DNA of 64,000 nucleotides from Chitinophaga silvatica (GTDB lineage Bacteria > Bacteroidota > Bacteroidia > Chitinophagales > Chitinophagaceae): the NCBI RefSeq assembly GCF_003419895.1, contig NZ_QPMM01000012.1:124001-188000 (forward strand), written 5' to 3'. Under the pieces are notes generated by a model, which saw only the letters and a list, made by a program, of their open reading frames with translations, made no database searches and was not told the DNA's origin. The translations under genes were made by a program, and so were the position numbers. Positions 40,369 to 50,261 of this stretch are shown here, piece by piece (the first letter of the stretch is position 1; each line of letters starts with the position of its first letter).

Positions 40369-41778
40369 CTATATCCCTGTAATTTCTTTCAGAATGCGTA
40401 ACTCCTTTGGGTAATAATTATTTATCCTGTTAGGCAAAAACTTAGCCCATCCCAGATTCATTCCTTCATAAGCAACCAATCCCCAACCCTTTACATCTGT
40501 AATAATTCCCGGATCTTCCTTCCGTAAATATTGTAATGCCGGCATTTTGGGCAAAGTCACTACTGGCACCTGCTCAGATATCAATAAACTCATCGCCAGC
40601 TGATGATCAGGAATCAATTCTTTTGCACCCAGCTGTCCGGCCTTTACTCCTGCTTTGCGGATATACAAGGCTTGTTGCAATACAGGCAAAATCTCCGCTA
40701 CAACAGGCGACAGAACTAATACATCTTCCTGATGCAGGAAGTACTCATATGCCGCAGGTTTATTTATCCAGGGCGATAACAAACTAGTTTGTTTGGAAGA
40801 CAACTGTAATTGTTTCTGCTTTTGTTTCGGTTCCTTGAATGCTTTTTCGGCACTTCTTTTCCGCAGACAAGCCAAAAACAGGCCTTCACCTTTGAGCCTG
40901 TCGGGATAAAATCTATATCCCTGAAAATTTCGTTTACTCGTTTCCGTTAGAACAATATTCCATTCCTCATGCCATGGTAGCTGCACATTCTCGAGTTCAA
41001 AATGATCAGCCAACCAATTCAGAATTACCTCATCTTCCGCCGCAGAAAAGGAACAGGTAGAGTAGATCAGTACACCATCTTCTTTTAATGCAGGTAATAC
41101 ATCCGCCAGAATTCTCTGCTGCCGCTGACTACAAAGTTCCACATTATCTAACGACCATTCAGGAATCAATTCAGGATCCCGGCGAAATAAGCCAGATCCT
41201 GAACAGGGTGCATCAACCACAATCAGATCAAAATATCCGGGTAATGCCGAAAAATCTCTCGGATCGTTGTTACTTACAATCGTATTGGCAGCGCCCCATT
41301 TCGTTAGGTTATCTGCCAATAGAGCAGCTCTGGATTTGATGACTTCATTAGATACCAAAACACTTTCTTCATTGAGCAAGGATTGCAACAAAGTAGATTT
41401 TCCTCCCGGTGCGGCACATAGGTCCAGTACCTTCAGGGAACTATTAAGATCAACCGAATGCCTTACAGCATATTCGAGAAACATGGAAGATGCTTCCTGC
41501 ACGTAATAGGCGCCGGCGTGAAAATATGGATCGAAAGTAAAGGAAGGACGTTCGGGTAAATAATATCCCTGACTGCTCCAGGGCACTTTACTGGTACCTG
41601 TGGCTGATAAGGCAGTCAGCACTTTTTCTTCCTGCACAGTAGTTTTAATCTTATTGGGATTGAGCCGCAGGGAAGTAATTTTCCCGGCAGCAGCATGCAC
41701 CTGCTCGAAGGTTTGACGGTTAAAACCAGGTAATCCTTCTAAAGAAGTTAATAAAGCAGTTGGTAAATGACTTGGCAA
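40369..41778 (-). CDS. rRNA cytosine-C5 methyltransferase, RsmF/NOP2-Sun type
   Basis: A 469-residue SAM-dependent RNA m5C methyltransferase. The SAM loop is VLDLCAAPGGKSTLL (about residues 107-121). The two catalytic cysteines are in VDAPCSGSGLFRRDPE (about 190) and STCSFSAAEDE (about 240). The C-terminal 130 residues form the PUA-like RNA-binding extension found in RsmF (LRKEDPGIITDVKGWGLVAY ends near the terminus). The start is a TTG (41776-41778), supported by the TATTTTTG box 13 nt upstream and by the absence of an ATG nearby. The exact rRNA position is not deducible. Confidence 0.92.
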   Translation of the reverse strand: MPSHLPTALLTSLEGLPGFNRQTFEQVHAAAGKITSLRLNPNKIKTTVQEEKVLTALSATGTSKVPWSSQGYYLPERPSFTFDPYFHAGAYYVQEASSMFLEYAVRHSVDLNSSLKVLDLCAAPGGKSTLLQSLLNEESVLVSNEVIKSRAALLADNLTKWGAANTIVSNNDPRDFSALPGYFDLIVVDAPCSGSGLFRRDPELIPEWSLDNVELCSQRQQRILADVLPALKEDGVLIYSTCSFSAAEDEVILNWLADHFELENVQLPWHEEWNIVLTETSKRNFQGYRFYPDRLKGEGLFLACLRKRSAEKAFKEPKQKQKQLQLSSKQTSLLSPWINKPAAYEYFLHQEDVLVLSPVVAEILPVLQQALYIRKAGVKAGQLGAKELIPDHQLAMSLLISEQVPVVTLPKMPALQYLRKEDPGIITDVKGWGLVAYEGMNLGWAKFLPNRINNYYPKELRILKEITGI

Positions 41779-41791
41779 AATATTTTTTCTG

Positions 41792-41799
41792 CAAAAATA
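41792..41799 (-). promoter_or_regulatory. -7 box of the rRNA methyltransferase gene
   Basis: Minus-strand TATTTTTG between the pntB stop and the TTG start; supports both an own promoter and the TTG start. Confidence 0.5.
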
Positions 41800-41805
41800 A
41801 GGAAT

Positions 41806-43188
41806 CTAGACCTCCTTTATAGAGGCTGTAAGATCTTGAAGCACCTTTTTTGCATCTCCGAAAAGCATAGAGGTTTTAGGCTGAAAGAAAAGCTCGTTCT
41901 CGATTCCTGCATATCCCGGTTTCATGCTTCGCTTGTTAACGATTACGGCTTTAGCATTTTCTACCTCCAGAATGGGCATTCCGTAAATCGGGCTGGCCGG
42001 ATTTGTTTTGGCGGCTGGATTTACCACATCGTTGGCGCCCAGTATCAGCACAGCATCGGCGGTAGCTAATTCATTATTGGCATCTTCCATTTCCAGGAGT
42101 TTTTCATAAGGCACATCTGCTTCTGCCAACAATACATTCATATGGCCAGGCATTCTTCCGGCAACTGGGTGAATGGCATATTTTACGGTTACTCCCCTGT
42201 CTTCCAACAACTTTTCCAATTCGTGTACCGCGTGTTGCGCCTGTGCTACTGCTAATCCATAACCCGGAACAATGATCACTTTATTGGCATAAGCCAGTAC
42301 CACGGCGGTATCGGCCAGACTGATTTCCTTGTAATGTCCTTGTTCTCCGGTTGACCCGCCGGCGGTGGAAGAGCCTCCGAAAGAGCCAATCAATACATTT
42401 TTCAGGGAGCGGTTCATGGCTTTACACATCAGAATCGTAAGAATGGTACCGGCAGAACCTACCAGAATACCACCTGTGAGCATTACAGGGTTATTGTAAA
42501 GGAATCCGCCGCAAGCCGCCGCAACTCCCGTAAAGGAATTTAAAAGGGAAATCACCACTGGCATGTCGGCTCCGCCGATTGGCAGTACAAATAATACTCC
42601 GTATATAATAGAAAGCAGGCAAACAGAATAAAAAAGGATGGTTGGGGAAATTCCGGTAAATAGTAGAACAGATAAGATTACAATCAATCCTAGAACAAAC
42701 AGATTAACGATATGCTGTCCGTTAAATGCGAAATCTTTTATTTTACCTGCAAGCTTGCCGTATGCAATGATACTACCGGCACAGGACACAGCTCCGATAA
42801 TAAGGCTTAGAAGCATAATTACTACCATGCCATCCATTGCAGAATGATGCGAAAATTCGACTATTGAAATAAGGGCAGCACAGGCGCCTCCCATGCCGTT
42901 AAACAAGCTAACCATTTCGGGCATAGCTGTCATTTTCACTTTTTTAGCCGCCAGTACCCCTATTACAGTACCGATAACCAGGGCTGTGAAGATCCATCCA
43001 TAGTTGTGAAGTGGCTGATCGTCGACCCTATAAAGAAAGATAGTTCCCAGGATTGCCGCCAACATTCCGCCGGCTGCAACTAAATTCCCGTTTCGTGCAG
43101 TGCCAGGGCGACTTAACATTTTCAGTCCTAATATAAACGTAACGGAGCCTATCAAATAAATGATTGATAAAACGCTGGAACCTATCAT
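41806..43188 (-). CDS. pntB: NAD(P) transhydrogenase subunit beta
   Basis: A 460-residue inner-membrane subunit of proton-translocating transhydrogenase, which makes NADPH from NADH using the proton gradient. About nine membrane helices span residues 1-265. The C-terminal NADP-binding domain (about 290-460) has IIVPGYGLAVAQAQHAVHEL, HPVAGRMPGHMNVLLAEA and LILGANDVVNPAAKTNP, all conserved. Third gene of pntAA-pntAB-pntB, 15 nt after pntAB. Confidence 0.96.
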   Translation of the reverse strand: MIGSSVLSIIYLIGSVTFILGLKMLSRPGTARNGNLVAAGGMLAAILGTIFLYRVDDQPLHNYGWIFTALVIGTVIGVLAAKKVKMTAMPEMVSLFNGMGGACAALISIVEFSHHSAMDGMVVIMLLSLIIGAVSCAGSIIAYGKLAGKIKDFAFNGQHIVNLFVLGLIVILSVLLFTGISPTILFYSVCLLSIIYGVLFVLPIGGADMPVVISLLNSFTGVAAACGGFLYNNPVMLTGGILVGSAGTILTILMCKAMNRSLKNVLIGSFGGSSTAGGSTGEQGHYKEISLADTAVVLAYANKVIIVPGYGLAVAQAQHAVHELEKLLEDRGVTVKYAIHPVAGRMPGHMNVLLAEADVPYEKLLEMEDANNELATADAVLILGANDVVNPAAKTNPASPIYGMPILEVENAKAVIVNKRSMKPGYAGIENELFFQPKTSMLFGDAKKVLQDLTASIKEV

Positions 43189-43203
43189 ATGTAATACTTT
43201 ATA

Positions 43204-43515
43204 CTATTTCTTTTTGCCTTTGAACATTTCCAGCATACGGTCGGTAACTACAAAACCACCTACTACATTCACCGTTCCTAACATGACCGCCAGAAAGCCG
43301 ATAAACAGCGCTAAATAATTTTCAGGATCGGCTTTGCCCATAACGATAATTGCCCCGATGATCACAACTCCGTGAATTGCGTTGGCGCCGCTCATCAGGG
43401 GAGTATGTAAGACAGAAGGCACACGTGAAATAACTTCTACACCGAGGAATACCGAAAGAATTACTATATATATTAATTCGATATGCTGATTAATAAATGC
43501 AAGGATGTATTCCAT
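43204..43515 (-). CDS. pntAB: NAD(P) transhydrogenase subunit alpha part 2
   Basis: A 103-residue membrane protein with three helices (IELIYIVILSVFLGVEVI, AIHGVVIIGAIIVMG, YLALFIGFLAVMLGTVNVVG), equal to the membrane part of PntA in E. coli. PSVLHTPLMSGANAIHG is the family signature. The alpha chain is split here, as usual outside enterobacteria. Confidence 0.94.
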   Translation of the reverse strand: MEYILAFINQHIELIYIVILSVFLGVEVISRVPSVLHTPLMSGANAIHGVVIIGAIIVMGKADPENYLALFIGFLAVMLGTVNVVGGFVVTDRMLEMFKGKKK

Positions 43516-43540
43516 ATCTTGAACATTTTACAAAGCTGAA

Positions 43541-44668
43541 TTAAGCAGGTTGCAGCATACTTTTAATACGTTCATTTACTATTTGTCCGTCGTGGGTAAT
43601 GCAGGCTCCTTTTACAATATCGTCTTCAAAATTCAGATGAAGGTTTCCTTCTTTATTTAAGATCAGTTTAAGAAAATTGAAGACGTTTTTAGCATATAAC
43701 TTACTGGCATCTGCAGGCATGGAGGCTGGCAGATTTGAATCCCCGATAATTGTTACACCCTTGAAGGATACGGTTTCATTATTTCGGGTCAGGGAGGTGT
43801 TACCACCGGTTCCTGCAGCCAGATCGATGATGACTGATCCTGCCCTCATTTTTTCAATCATTTCAGTAGGAACCAGTATAGGAGCTGGTTTCCCTGGAAT
43901 TTGGGCAGTAGTGATAACAATATCTGCTTTTATGATGCTTTCGGCTATGCGTTGTTGCTGTAATTGTTTGTAGTTTTCGCTTTGTTCTACGGCGTACCCA
44001 CCTGCCTGGGAAGCATCGGCTGCTCCGGCAACTTCAACGAATTTTGCTCCGAGGCTCATTACCTCTTCCTTTACTGCAGGTCTGGTATCGAATACTTCTA
44101 CTACTGCTCCTAACCTTCTGGCGGTGGCAATAGCCTGTAATCCGGCTACTCCGGCTCCTAATATCAGAATCTTGGCGGGAGCAATACTTCCGGCTGCCGT
44201 CATCAACATAGGGAAATAACGAGAATAGGTATACGCTGCCAGTAGTACCGCCTTATAGCCGGCAATACTGGCCTGGGAGCTAAGCACATCCATACTTTGC
44301 GCTCTGGTAGTACGTGGCACAGCATCCAGGCTGAATGTAGTCAGCTTGCTTGTAGCCCATTGTTCTACCTCGTTGATATGATATAATGGCTGGAAAACTC
44401 CTATGAGTATTTTACCTTTCAGTGCGGATAACTGGTCTGTTGCAGGGGGTTGTAAGGTAAAAATAATATCTGCACGGGAAAGAATTTCTGACTGGGAAGT
44501 AATTACTGCCCCAGCTTCTACATAGGCGTCATCGTTATAAAAGGCTTTTGCACCGGCATCCTGCTCCACCAACACGGTAACCGACATCTGCTGCAGTTGC
44601 TTTACTACTTCAGGAGTTAACGACACCCTGGTTTCGCCATTTTTTTCTTTCAAAATTCCTGCGATCAT
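43541..44668 (-). CDS. pntAA: NAD(P) transhydrogenase subunit alpha part 1
   Basis: A 375-residue cytoplasmic NAD-binding subunit, related to alanine dehydrogenase. GVFQPLYHINEVEQW, PRTTRAQSMDVLSSQASIAG and the Rossmann loop ILGAGVAGLQAIATARRLGA (about residues 170-189) with VFDTRPAVKEEVMSLGAKF are diagnostic. VIIDLAAGTGGNTSLT follows. First gene of the three-gene operon; no clear -7 box in the 61 nt separating it from hemG. Confidence 0.95.
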   Translation of the reverse strand: MIAGILKEKNGETRVSLTPEVVKQLQQMSVTVLVEQDAGAKAFYNDDAYVEAGAVITSQSEILSRADIIFTLQPPATDQLSALKGKILIGVFQPLYHINEVEQWATSKLTTFSLDAVPRTTRAQSMDVLSSQASIAGYKAVLLAAYTYSRYFPMLMTAAGSIAPAKILILGAGVAGLQAIATARRLGAVVEVFDTRPAVKEEVMSLGAKFVEVAGAADASQAGGYAVEQSENYKQLQQQRIAESIIKADIVITTAQIPGKPAPILVPTEMIEKMRAGSVIIDLAAGTGGNTSLTRNNETVSFKGVTIIGDSNLPASMPADASKLYAKNVFNFLKLILNKEGNLHLNFEDDIVKGACITHDGQIVNERIKSMLQPA

Positions 44669-44729
44669 CTGGTGGATATTTAATCTGGAATTTAAAGAAA
44701 AAATGAAAGCAACGCGTCAATTTCAATTG

Positions 44730-46076
44730 CTATTTTTTTCTTAACTGCGCCGCAAATGTTTTTCCGTATTGCAATAAAGCAGGAATAGCAACACCTTGCA
44801 GGTAATTTCCACTAATAAAGATTCCCGGATATTTTTTCTCAAACTGATCAACTGCCGTCCTAACTTCTCCGAATCCTACATTTAATTGCGGAATTGCCTT
44901 ATCCCAGCGGCGGAAATATTTCAGTGTAGGCGCCGCTGTTATTTTCAATAATTGTGAAACCTCTTCAATAATCTTATTCTGAAGGGCTTCTGCACCCATC
45001 TGGTCCAGCAATTGCTCCTGTCTTGCTCCTCCCGTAAAAATTGTAAACAAAACTTTTCCTTCGGGTGCCTTTTCAGGGAAGATGGCACTGTTGCAGATAG
45101 CTCCCAGAAAATGCAGGTTTTCTGCATTTGGAACCAGGAATCCAAATCCTTCCACTGGTTGTGGTATTGCGCTGGCTTCAAAACCCACATGCAGCACACC
45201 CATTTTAGGATAATGTATGGCGCTTAACTGCTTTGACAATTGTGCATCCAACGACTTAACAACATTAGCTGTTATATATGCTGGTGTTGTAAAAACAACC
45301 TGACTTGCTTTAATGGTAGTCGGATTTCCCTGCTCCAGTACCTGCACGTCATAACCTTCAGCACCTTTGCTGATAGCAGTTACCTCGGAATTCAACCGCA
45401 CGGGAGTCGATAACCGGGATGCCATTCTATCTGTCAGGATTTGATTACCTCCTTTAAAGCTGATAATCTTACGGCCACCCATTGCCCCTTTATTTTTCAT
45501 CAGGCCTTTAGTCACACTACCATAGGTTTCCTCCCATTTTGGCAAAGCTGGTAATACTTCTTTTATGCTCAATTTATCAGGATTGCCGGCATAAATCCCC
45601 GACAATACCGGATCAAATACATAATCTGCAATTTCTTTATTAAACCGGCGGCTTACAAATGTCGTAACTGTTTCTTCAGAGATTCCCGGCAGTGGCTTTC
45701 TGAACCGCTCTGTGAAAAGTCGCCATTTACTTTGTCGACTTAAATATGGAGAAGAAATAATTTTAAACGGATGAGGAGAAACAGCGTGCAATTGTCCATT
45801 TCTCACTAAAAATCTATTCTTACTTGCAGCTGAAGCCTGTAAAAGATATTCCGACAAACCCAATTCATCAAAGAATTGCAAGACTTCCGGTGAAGCTGCA
45901 ATAGTATTGGCTCCTGCATCCATTTCAAATCCCTGATCATGGTAGGAGGTCATTACTCCTCCTGCCCGGGAAGATGCTTCCAGCAATAAATAGGGAATAT
46001 TTTGCTGCTGTAGGTGATAAGCAATACTGAGTCCGGATATTCCGGCTCCTATAATCAAAATGGGTTGTTCGGACAT
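44730..46076 (-). CDS. hemG: Oxygen-dependent protoporphyrinogen oxidase (HemY/HemG FAD type)
   Basis: A 448-residue FAD enzyme that oxidises protoporphyrinogen IX to protoporphyrin IX. The dinucleotide fold ILIIGAGISGLSIAYHLQQQ is at residues 5-24, followed by EASSRAGGVMTSYHDQGFEM and DAGANTIAASPEVLQFFDEL. The ISGNYLQGVAIPALLQYGK end completes the FAD site. It is the HemY type, not the flavodoxin-like E. coli HemG. It starts 16 nt after hemH and is co-transcribed with it. Confidence 0.94.
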   Translation of the reverse strand: MSEQPILIIGAGISGLSIAYHLQQQNIPYLLLEASSRAGGVMTSYHDQGFEMDAGANTIAASPEVLQFFDELGLSEYLLQASAASKNRFLVRNGQLHAVSPHPFKIISSPYLSRQSKWRLFTERFRKPLPGISEETVTTFVSRRFNKEIADYVFDPVLSGIYAGNPDKLSIKEVLPALPKWEETYGSVTKGLMKNKGAMGGRKIISFKGGNQILTDRMASRLSTPVRLNSEVTAISKGAEGYDVQVLEQGNPTTIKASQVVFTTPAYITANVVKSLDAQLSKQLSAIHYPKMGVLHVGFEASAIPQPVEGFGFLVPNAENLHFLGAICNSAIFPEKAPEGKVLFTIFTGGARQEQLLDQMGAEALQNKIIEEVSQLLKITAAPTLKYFRRWDKAIPQLNVGFGEVRTAVDQFEKKYPGIFISGNYLQGVAIPALLQYGKTFAAQLRKK

Positions 46077-46092
46077 GACGAAAAAAATTTGG

Positions 46093-47130
46093 CTATTGTT
46101 CTGCTATAATTTGCTGGCAATATTTCACTATGGCTTTTACCCAAAGCGGATGAATATTAAGGCAAGGGATCATGGTAAACGATTCACCACCATTGGAGAT
46201 GAAAGTATGTTTTCCTTCAACAGCTATTTCTTCCAGTGTTTCCAGGCAATCGGAGACAAAAGCAGGACAAACTACCAGCAACTTTTTCTTTCCTTCGGAG
46301 GGTAAAGTCTCCAAAACGCCTGCTGTATAAGGTTTTATCCATTCTTCCCTGCCTAAGCGCGACTGAAATGAGATTCCCCATTTTTCGCGAGGCAATTTCA
46401 GTTGCTGAGCTACCAATTCTGCTGTAATTGTTACCTGATGGCGATAACAGAATTTGTGCGCTGGTGAAGCCACATGACAGCAGTCGTTAACTTTCAGACA
46501 ATGAGCTCCGGTTGTATCTCCTTTGAAAATATGCCGCTCAGGTACGCCATGATAGCTAAACAGCACATAGTCATAGTCTTGCTGGAGATAAGGGCGCATA
46601 CTTTCTGCTAAAGCGTTGATATACTCCGGTTCGTCGTAGAAAGGAGGAATGATAGAAAGTTTGAATTTATATTTTTTCTTTTTGTAGACTTCTTCGGCAT
46701 ATATAGCTGCCGTTTCGTAAGACGACATTGCATAATGCGGATATAATGGCAGAAGAACAACTTCTTTCAGGTTGGGATTTTCCTTGAGCAAATTGTTGTA
46801 AGCCTCTTCCGGGCTTGGATTTCCATAGCGCATAGCCACTTGCACAGGTATTTCCATATCATTTTGTACTGCCATTTGTAATTGTTTGGTCAGTACAATG
46901 AGTGGCGATCCTTCTTTCCACCAAATGGAGGAGTAAGCCTCTGCTGATTTAGCTGCACGGCGTGGAACAATTATGCCTTCGATAAGTATCTTACGAAAAA
47001 GCCAGGGATAATCAATTACCCGTTTATCCATCAGAAACTCTATCAGATAACGCTTTACATCAGGTACCGCTGTTGAATCGGGCGATCCTAAGTTCATTAA
47101 AACTATTCCTACGTCAGATTTAGCTGCCAT
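46093..47130 (-). CDS. hemH: Ferrochelatase
   Basis: A 345-residue enzyme that inserts iron into protoporphyrin IX, the last step to protohaem. IVLMNLGSPDSTAVPDVKRYL at the N-terminus is the family start, and the active-site LFSYHGVPERHIF (metal-binding His) lies near residue 195. YRHQVTITAELVAQQLKL and SFQSRLGREEWIKPYT (ending in the conserved Glu/Trp region) follow, then VVCPAFVSDCLETLEEIA. Divergent from hemA, so the whole pathway is transcribed from one 220-nt region. Confidence 0.96.
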   Translation of the reverse strand: MAAKSDVGIVLMNLGSPDSTAVPDVKRYLIEFLMDKRVIDYPWLFRKILIEGIIVPRRAAKSAEAYSSIWWKEGSPLIVLTKQLQMAVQNDMEIPVQVAMRYGNPSPEEAYNNLLKENPNLKEVVLLPLYPHYAMSSYETAAIYAEEVYKKKKYKFKLSIIPPFYDEPEYINALAESMRPYLQQDYDYVLFSYHGVPERHIFKGDTTGAHCLKVNDCCHVASPAHKFCYRHQVTITAELVAQQLKLPREKWGISFQSRLGREEWIKPYTAGVLETLPSEGKKKLLVVCPAFVSDCLETLEEIAVEGKHTFISNGGESFTMIPCLNIHPLWVKAIVKYCQQIIAEQ

Positions 47131-47146
47131 TTTTTATAAATTGCAG

Positions 47147-47154
47147 CAAAAGTA
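47147..47154 (-). promoter_or_regulatory. -7 box of hemH-hemG
   Basis: Minus-strand TACTTTTG, identical to the -7 box of hemA, 16 nt before the hemH ATG; TTTA about 19 nt upstream. Confidence 0.6.
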
Positions 47155-47296
47155 AAGAATAAAAATTTAGGAGTAAACACCCAACAGTAGTGAATAAATG
47201 TCATCTTATTGTAAAGACAAAAACTGATAAAAATCATTTTTTTCTCTTATCAATTACCAGTTGCAGAAATGACACACTAATGACAGCCTAATACCG

Positions 47297-47325
47297 TTTG
47301 TTTGTAGCGTATAAAAGTACTTTTG
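47297..47325 (+). promoter_or_regulatory. Promoter of the hemACDEFBL operon
   Basis: TTTG (47297-47300), 17 nt, TACTTTTG (47318-47325). Transcription should begin near 47330, 19 nt before the hemA ATG. It also shows that the longer hemA frame from the TTG at 47298 is not translated. Confidence 0.75.
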
Positions 47326-47348
47326 CAACCGGAAGCTTATATAAGAAC

Positions 47349-48602
47349 ATGCAGGTCAGTCACTCAAAAGAAATAGCAAATTTTCATATTGTTGGAATCA
47401 ACTATAAGAAAACCGACGCTGCTATCAGAGGGTTATTTGCGATCAATCCTACGCAATATCAACAACTTCTGGAAAGAGCAAAAACAGAAAGTCTGGATGA
47501 TCTATTCGTTCTTTCTACTTGCAACAGAACAGAAGTTTATGGATTCGCACCAACCCCGGATCAGCTGATCGAATTGCTATCTAAAGAAACAATCGGCGAA
47601 AAAAGCCAACTAGAAGAAATAGCTTATATCAAATCCGGAGAGGAGGCTATTAAACATCTATACCAGGTGGGAACAGGCCTTGATTCTCAAATTCTCGGTG
47701 ATTATGAAATCATCGGGCAGATTCGTAGTGCCAGCAAATTTGCAAAAACCCAGAATAGTTTAGGTGGTTTCCTGGAAAGGCTTGTAAATAGCGTATCTCA
47801 GGTTTCCAAACTAATCAAAACTGAAACTGGCCTTAGTAAAGGCACTGTTTCTGTTGCATTTGCCACCGTGCGAATGATTGAAAAAGTTTGTCCGGATATC
47901 AGGAATAAAAAAATAGTATTGGTTGGTGTAGGAAAAATAGGCCGCAATACTATCAAAAATATGATTGAATATCTTGGCGTCAAACAAATTACGCTGATCA
48001 ATCGTACACTCCAGGTAGCCGCTGATTTTGCAGAGGAAAATGGCTTAAAATATGCTCCTTATGAGCAATTGAGCGAAGAACTGGCAACTGCTGATGTGAT
48101 AATGGTAGCATCAAATGCTCCACACCCTACGGTATTGCCTTCTCATTTTACGACAGAAGCACCCAAAATGATCATCGACCTGTCTATTCCTTTCAATGTT
48201 GATCCTGCGGTTCGCGAATTACCAAATATTACCATGGTAAATGTTGATGAACTATCTAAAGTACAGGATGAAACCTTGCAAAACAGATTAGGCGAAGTTC
48301 CAAAAGCATTAGCCATTATTGAGGAACATATGGAAGAATTCCTCTACTGGTATAAAATGCGCAAACACGCTGTAGTACTGAAAGCCGTGAAAGATAAACT
48401 GCAGGAAATTCATACCCGCGAAATTCAGCAGCAAAGAATCGGCGAACATTATAAATTAGAAGATATTGAACTGGTATCTTCCCGCATCATTCAAAAAATG
48501 ATCAACCTCATGGCTGGTAAAGTGAGAAAAGAAGCCGATAAGAGCGACCAATACATAGCCATGATCAACGATATTTTCGAGACAGGAGTTAATCAGGAAT
48601 AA
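47349..48602 (+). CDS. hemA: Glutamyl-tRNA reductase
   Basis: A 417-residue NADPH enzyme that reduces Glu-tRNA to glutamate-1-semialdehyde, the committed step of the C5 pathway. The catalytic Cys is in VLSTCNRTEVYGF (about residue 57). LDSQILGDYEIIGQIR and the NADPH-binding VLVGVGKIGRNTIKNM (about 195) are conserved, and the helical dimer domain ends the protein. I start at ATG 47349 (MQVSHSKEIANFHIVG) because the promoter overlaps the upstream part of the frame. Five nt before hemC. Confidence 0.96.
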   Translation: MQVSHSKEIANFHIVGINYKKTDAAIRGLFAINPTQYQQLLERAKTESLDDLFVLSTCNRTEVYGFAPTPDQLIELLSKETIGEKSQLEEIAYIKSGEEAIKHLYQVGTGLDSQILGDYEIIGQIRSASKFAKTQNSLGGFLERLVNSVSQVSKLIKTETGLSKGTVSVAFATVRMIEKVCPDIRNKKIVLVGVGKIGRNTIKNMIEYLGVKQITLINRTLQVAADFAEENGLKYAPYEQLSEELATADVIMVASNAPHPTVLPSHFTTEAPKMIIDLSIPFNVDPAVRELPNITMVNVDELSKVQDETLQNRLGEVPKALAIIEEHMEEFLYWYKMRKHAVVLKAVKDKLQEIHTREIQQQRIGEHYKLEDIELVSSRIIQKMINLMAGKVRKEADKSDQYIAMINDIFETGVNQE

Positions 48603-48607
48603 TAAAA

Positions 48608-49531
48608 ATGGATAAAGTTATCAGGATAGGTACTAGAGAAAGTCAACTTGCCCTGTGGCAGGCACATCAGGTCAATAACCTGCTGGTTGCTCAAGGCTAT
48701 CGTACTGAATTAGTGCCCATCAAAAGCGAAGGTGATATAGATCTTGTTACCCCTCTTTATGAAATTGGAGTACAAGGTATTTTTACTAAAAGCCTGGATC
48801 TTGCATTATTAAATAACCGTATTGATATTGCCGTACACTCTTTTAAGGATGTACCCACCCAATTACCACTGCAGCTAAAACAGGCAGCAGTACTGGAAAG
48901 GGGCCCGGTAAAAGATTTACTGGTTTATAAAACCAATACCGATTTCCTGGAACAACCTGATTACATTGCTGCAATTGCAACAAGTAGTGTTCGCAGAAAA
49001 GCTCAATGGTTGCGCAAATATCCATCTCACCAGATCTTTAATCTGAGAGGAAATGTAAATACCCGTCTTCAGAAGTTAGCGGATGAAAACTGGGATGGTG
49101 CCATATTTGCAGCTGCCGGACTGGAAAGGATTCATGTGCGCCCGGCCACTTCCATAGAATTAGACTGGATGCTGCCCGCTCCTGCACAGGGTGCAGTTGT
49201 AGCTGTTTGCAGAGAAGATGATACTTTCTGCCTCGAAGCATGTGCGGCTTTTAACCATGCCCCAACTGCTCTGGCAACATATATAGAACGCGATTTTCTA
49301 CGCACTTTAATGGGAGGTTGTACTACTCCTATCAGTGCCTATGCATATATAGAAAATAATATCGTTCATTTCGAAGGTGAACTTTGTAGCCTCGACGGAA
49401 CAAAATTCTTTCAAGCTTCCCGCCAGGCTTCTGCAGACCAGGCAACGGATTTGGGCAGAGATGCCGCCCAGGAAATACTGGCAAAAGGTGGTGCGGAAGT
49501 CGTAGCACAAATTAGAAATGTCAAATCATAA
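48608..49531 (+). CDS. hemC: Hydroxymethylbilane synthase (porphobilinogen deaminase)
   Basis: A 307-residue enzyme that links four porphobilinogen units. RIGTRESQLALWQAHQV at the N-terminus, VHSFKDVPTQLP (about residue 78), ATSSVRRKAQWLRKYP and GNVNTRLQKL are the usual motifs. The cofactor Cys is in LMGGCTTPISAYA (about residue 238). It overlaps hemD by 14 nt. Confidence 0.96.
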   Translation: MDKVIRIGTRESQLALWQAHQVNNLLVAQGYRTELVPIKSEGDIDLVTPLYEIGVQGIFTKSLDLALLNNRIDIAVHSFKDVPTQLPLQLKQAAVLERGPVKDLLVYKTNTDFLEQPDYIAAIATSSVRRKAQWLRKYPSHQIFNLRGNVNTRLQKLADENWDGAIFAAAGLERIHVRPATSIELDWMLPAPAQGAVVAVCREDDTFCLEACAAFNHAPTALATYIERDFLRTLMGGCTTPISAYAYIENNIVHFEGELCSLDGTKFFQASRQASADQATDLGRDAAQEILAKGGAEVVAQIRNVKS

Positions 49532-50261
49532 ATACCGCATATTATGTACCAGGCCACTTGCTGATCAACTCATTAAAGTTGCTGATGCAAAAGGTTTGAT
49601 GATCGATGTAAAGCATTTTATTCAGATAAAACCGCTCATCAATCAACGTTTACTGGGTGCAGAAAATATGGCTACGGTATTTGCTCCGGGGGCCATACAG
49701 GTATTCACCAGCGCACATGCGGTAACTACACTGGAACACTGCTATCTCAATCAGGAAGATACTCACTATGTAATAGAGAATGCTCAAATTTGCTGCATTT
49801 CAGGAAATACCAGAAACCAGGCAGAAAGAGTATTCAAAAATGCAACAATTCTGGCCGATGCAGCTTACGGAAAAGATCTCGCTAAAGCTATTATTGCATT
49901 ACCAGATATAAAAGCAGTAAATTTCTTTTGTGGAAATCAACGCAGAAACGAACTCCCGGATACTCTCACGCAGGCAGGTATCACTATCAATGAATTTGTG
50001 ATTTACGAAAATATACCTACACCTGAAGTTTCCGATATTACTTATGATGGAATCTTATTCTTTAGCCCTAGTGCCGTAAAAAGCTTCTTTTCTGCTAACA
50101 GAATCCCATCTTCTACTGTTTGCTTCGCTATTGGTACAACAACCGCTGAAGCATTGCAAACATTTACTGATAACAAAATCATTTCCAGCACCGATACCAG
50201 TGAAGAAAGTATGGTGCACACAGCTATATTTTATTTTAACAACATTAACTGTTACGAATGA
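49518..50261 (+). CDS. hemD: Uroporphyrinogen-III synthase
   Basis: A 247-residue enzyme that closes and isomerises the tetrapyrrole. The family is poorly conserved; here LCTRPLADQLIKVADAKG at the start, VFTSAHAVTTLEH, ICCISGNTRNQAERVF, FFCGNQRRNELPDTL, ILFFSPSAVKSFF and CFAIGTTTAEALQ fit the two-domain fold. The position between hemC and hemE, with a 14-nt overlap on one side and an ATGA overlap on the other, confirms the call. Confidence 0.92.
   Translation: MSNHKYRILCTRPLADQLIKVADAKGLMIDVKHFIQIKPLINQRLLGAENMATVFAPGAIQVFTSAHAVTTLEHCYLNQEDTHYVIENAQICCISGNTRNQAERVFKNATILADAAYGKDLAKAIIALPDIKAVNFFCGNQRRNELPDTLTQAGITINEFVIYENIPTPEVSDITYDGILFFSPSAVKSFFSANRIPSSTVCFAIGTTTAEALQTFTDNKIISSTDTSEESMVHTAIFYFNNINCYE

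Noticed and set aside
47298..47348. Longer hemA reading frame starting at TTG 47298
   Set aside because: It overlaps both elements of the hemA promoter; the family N-terminus fits ATG 47349.
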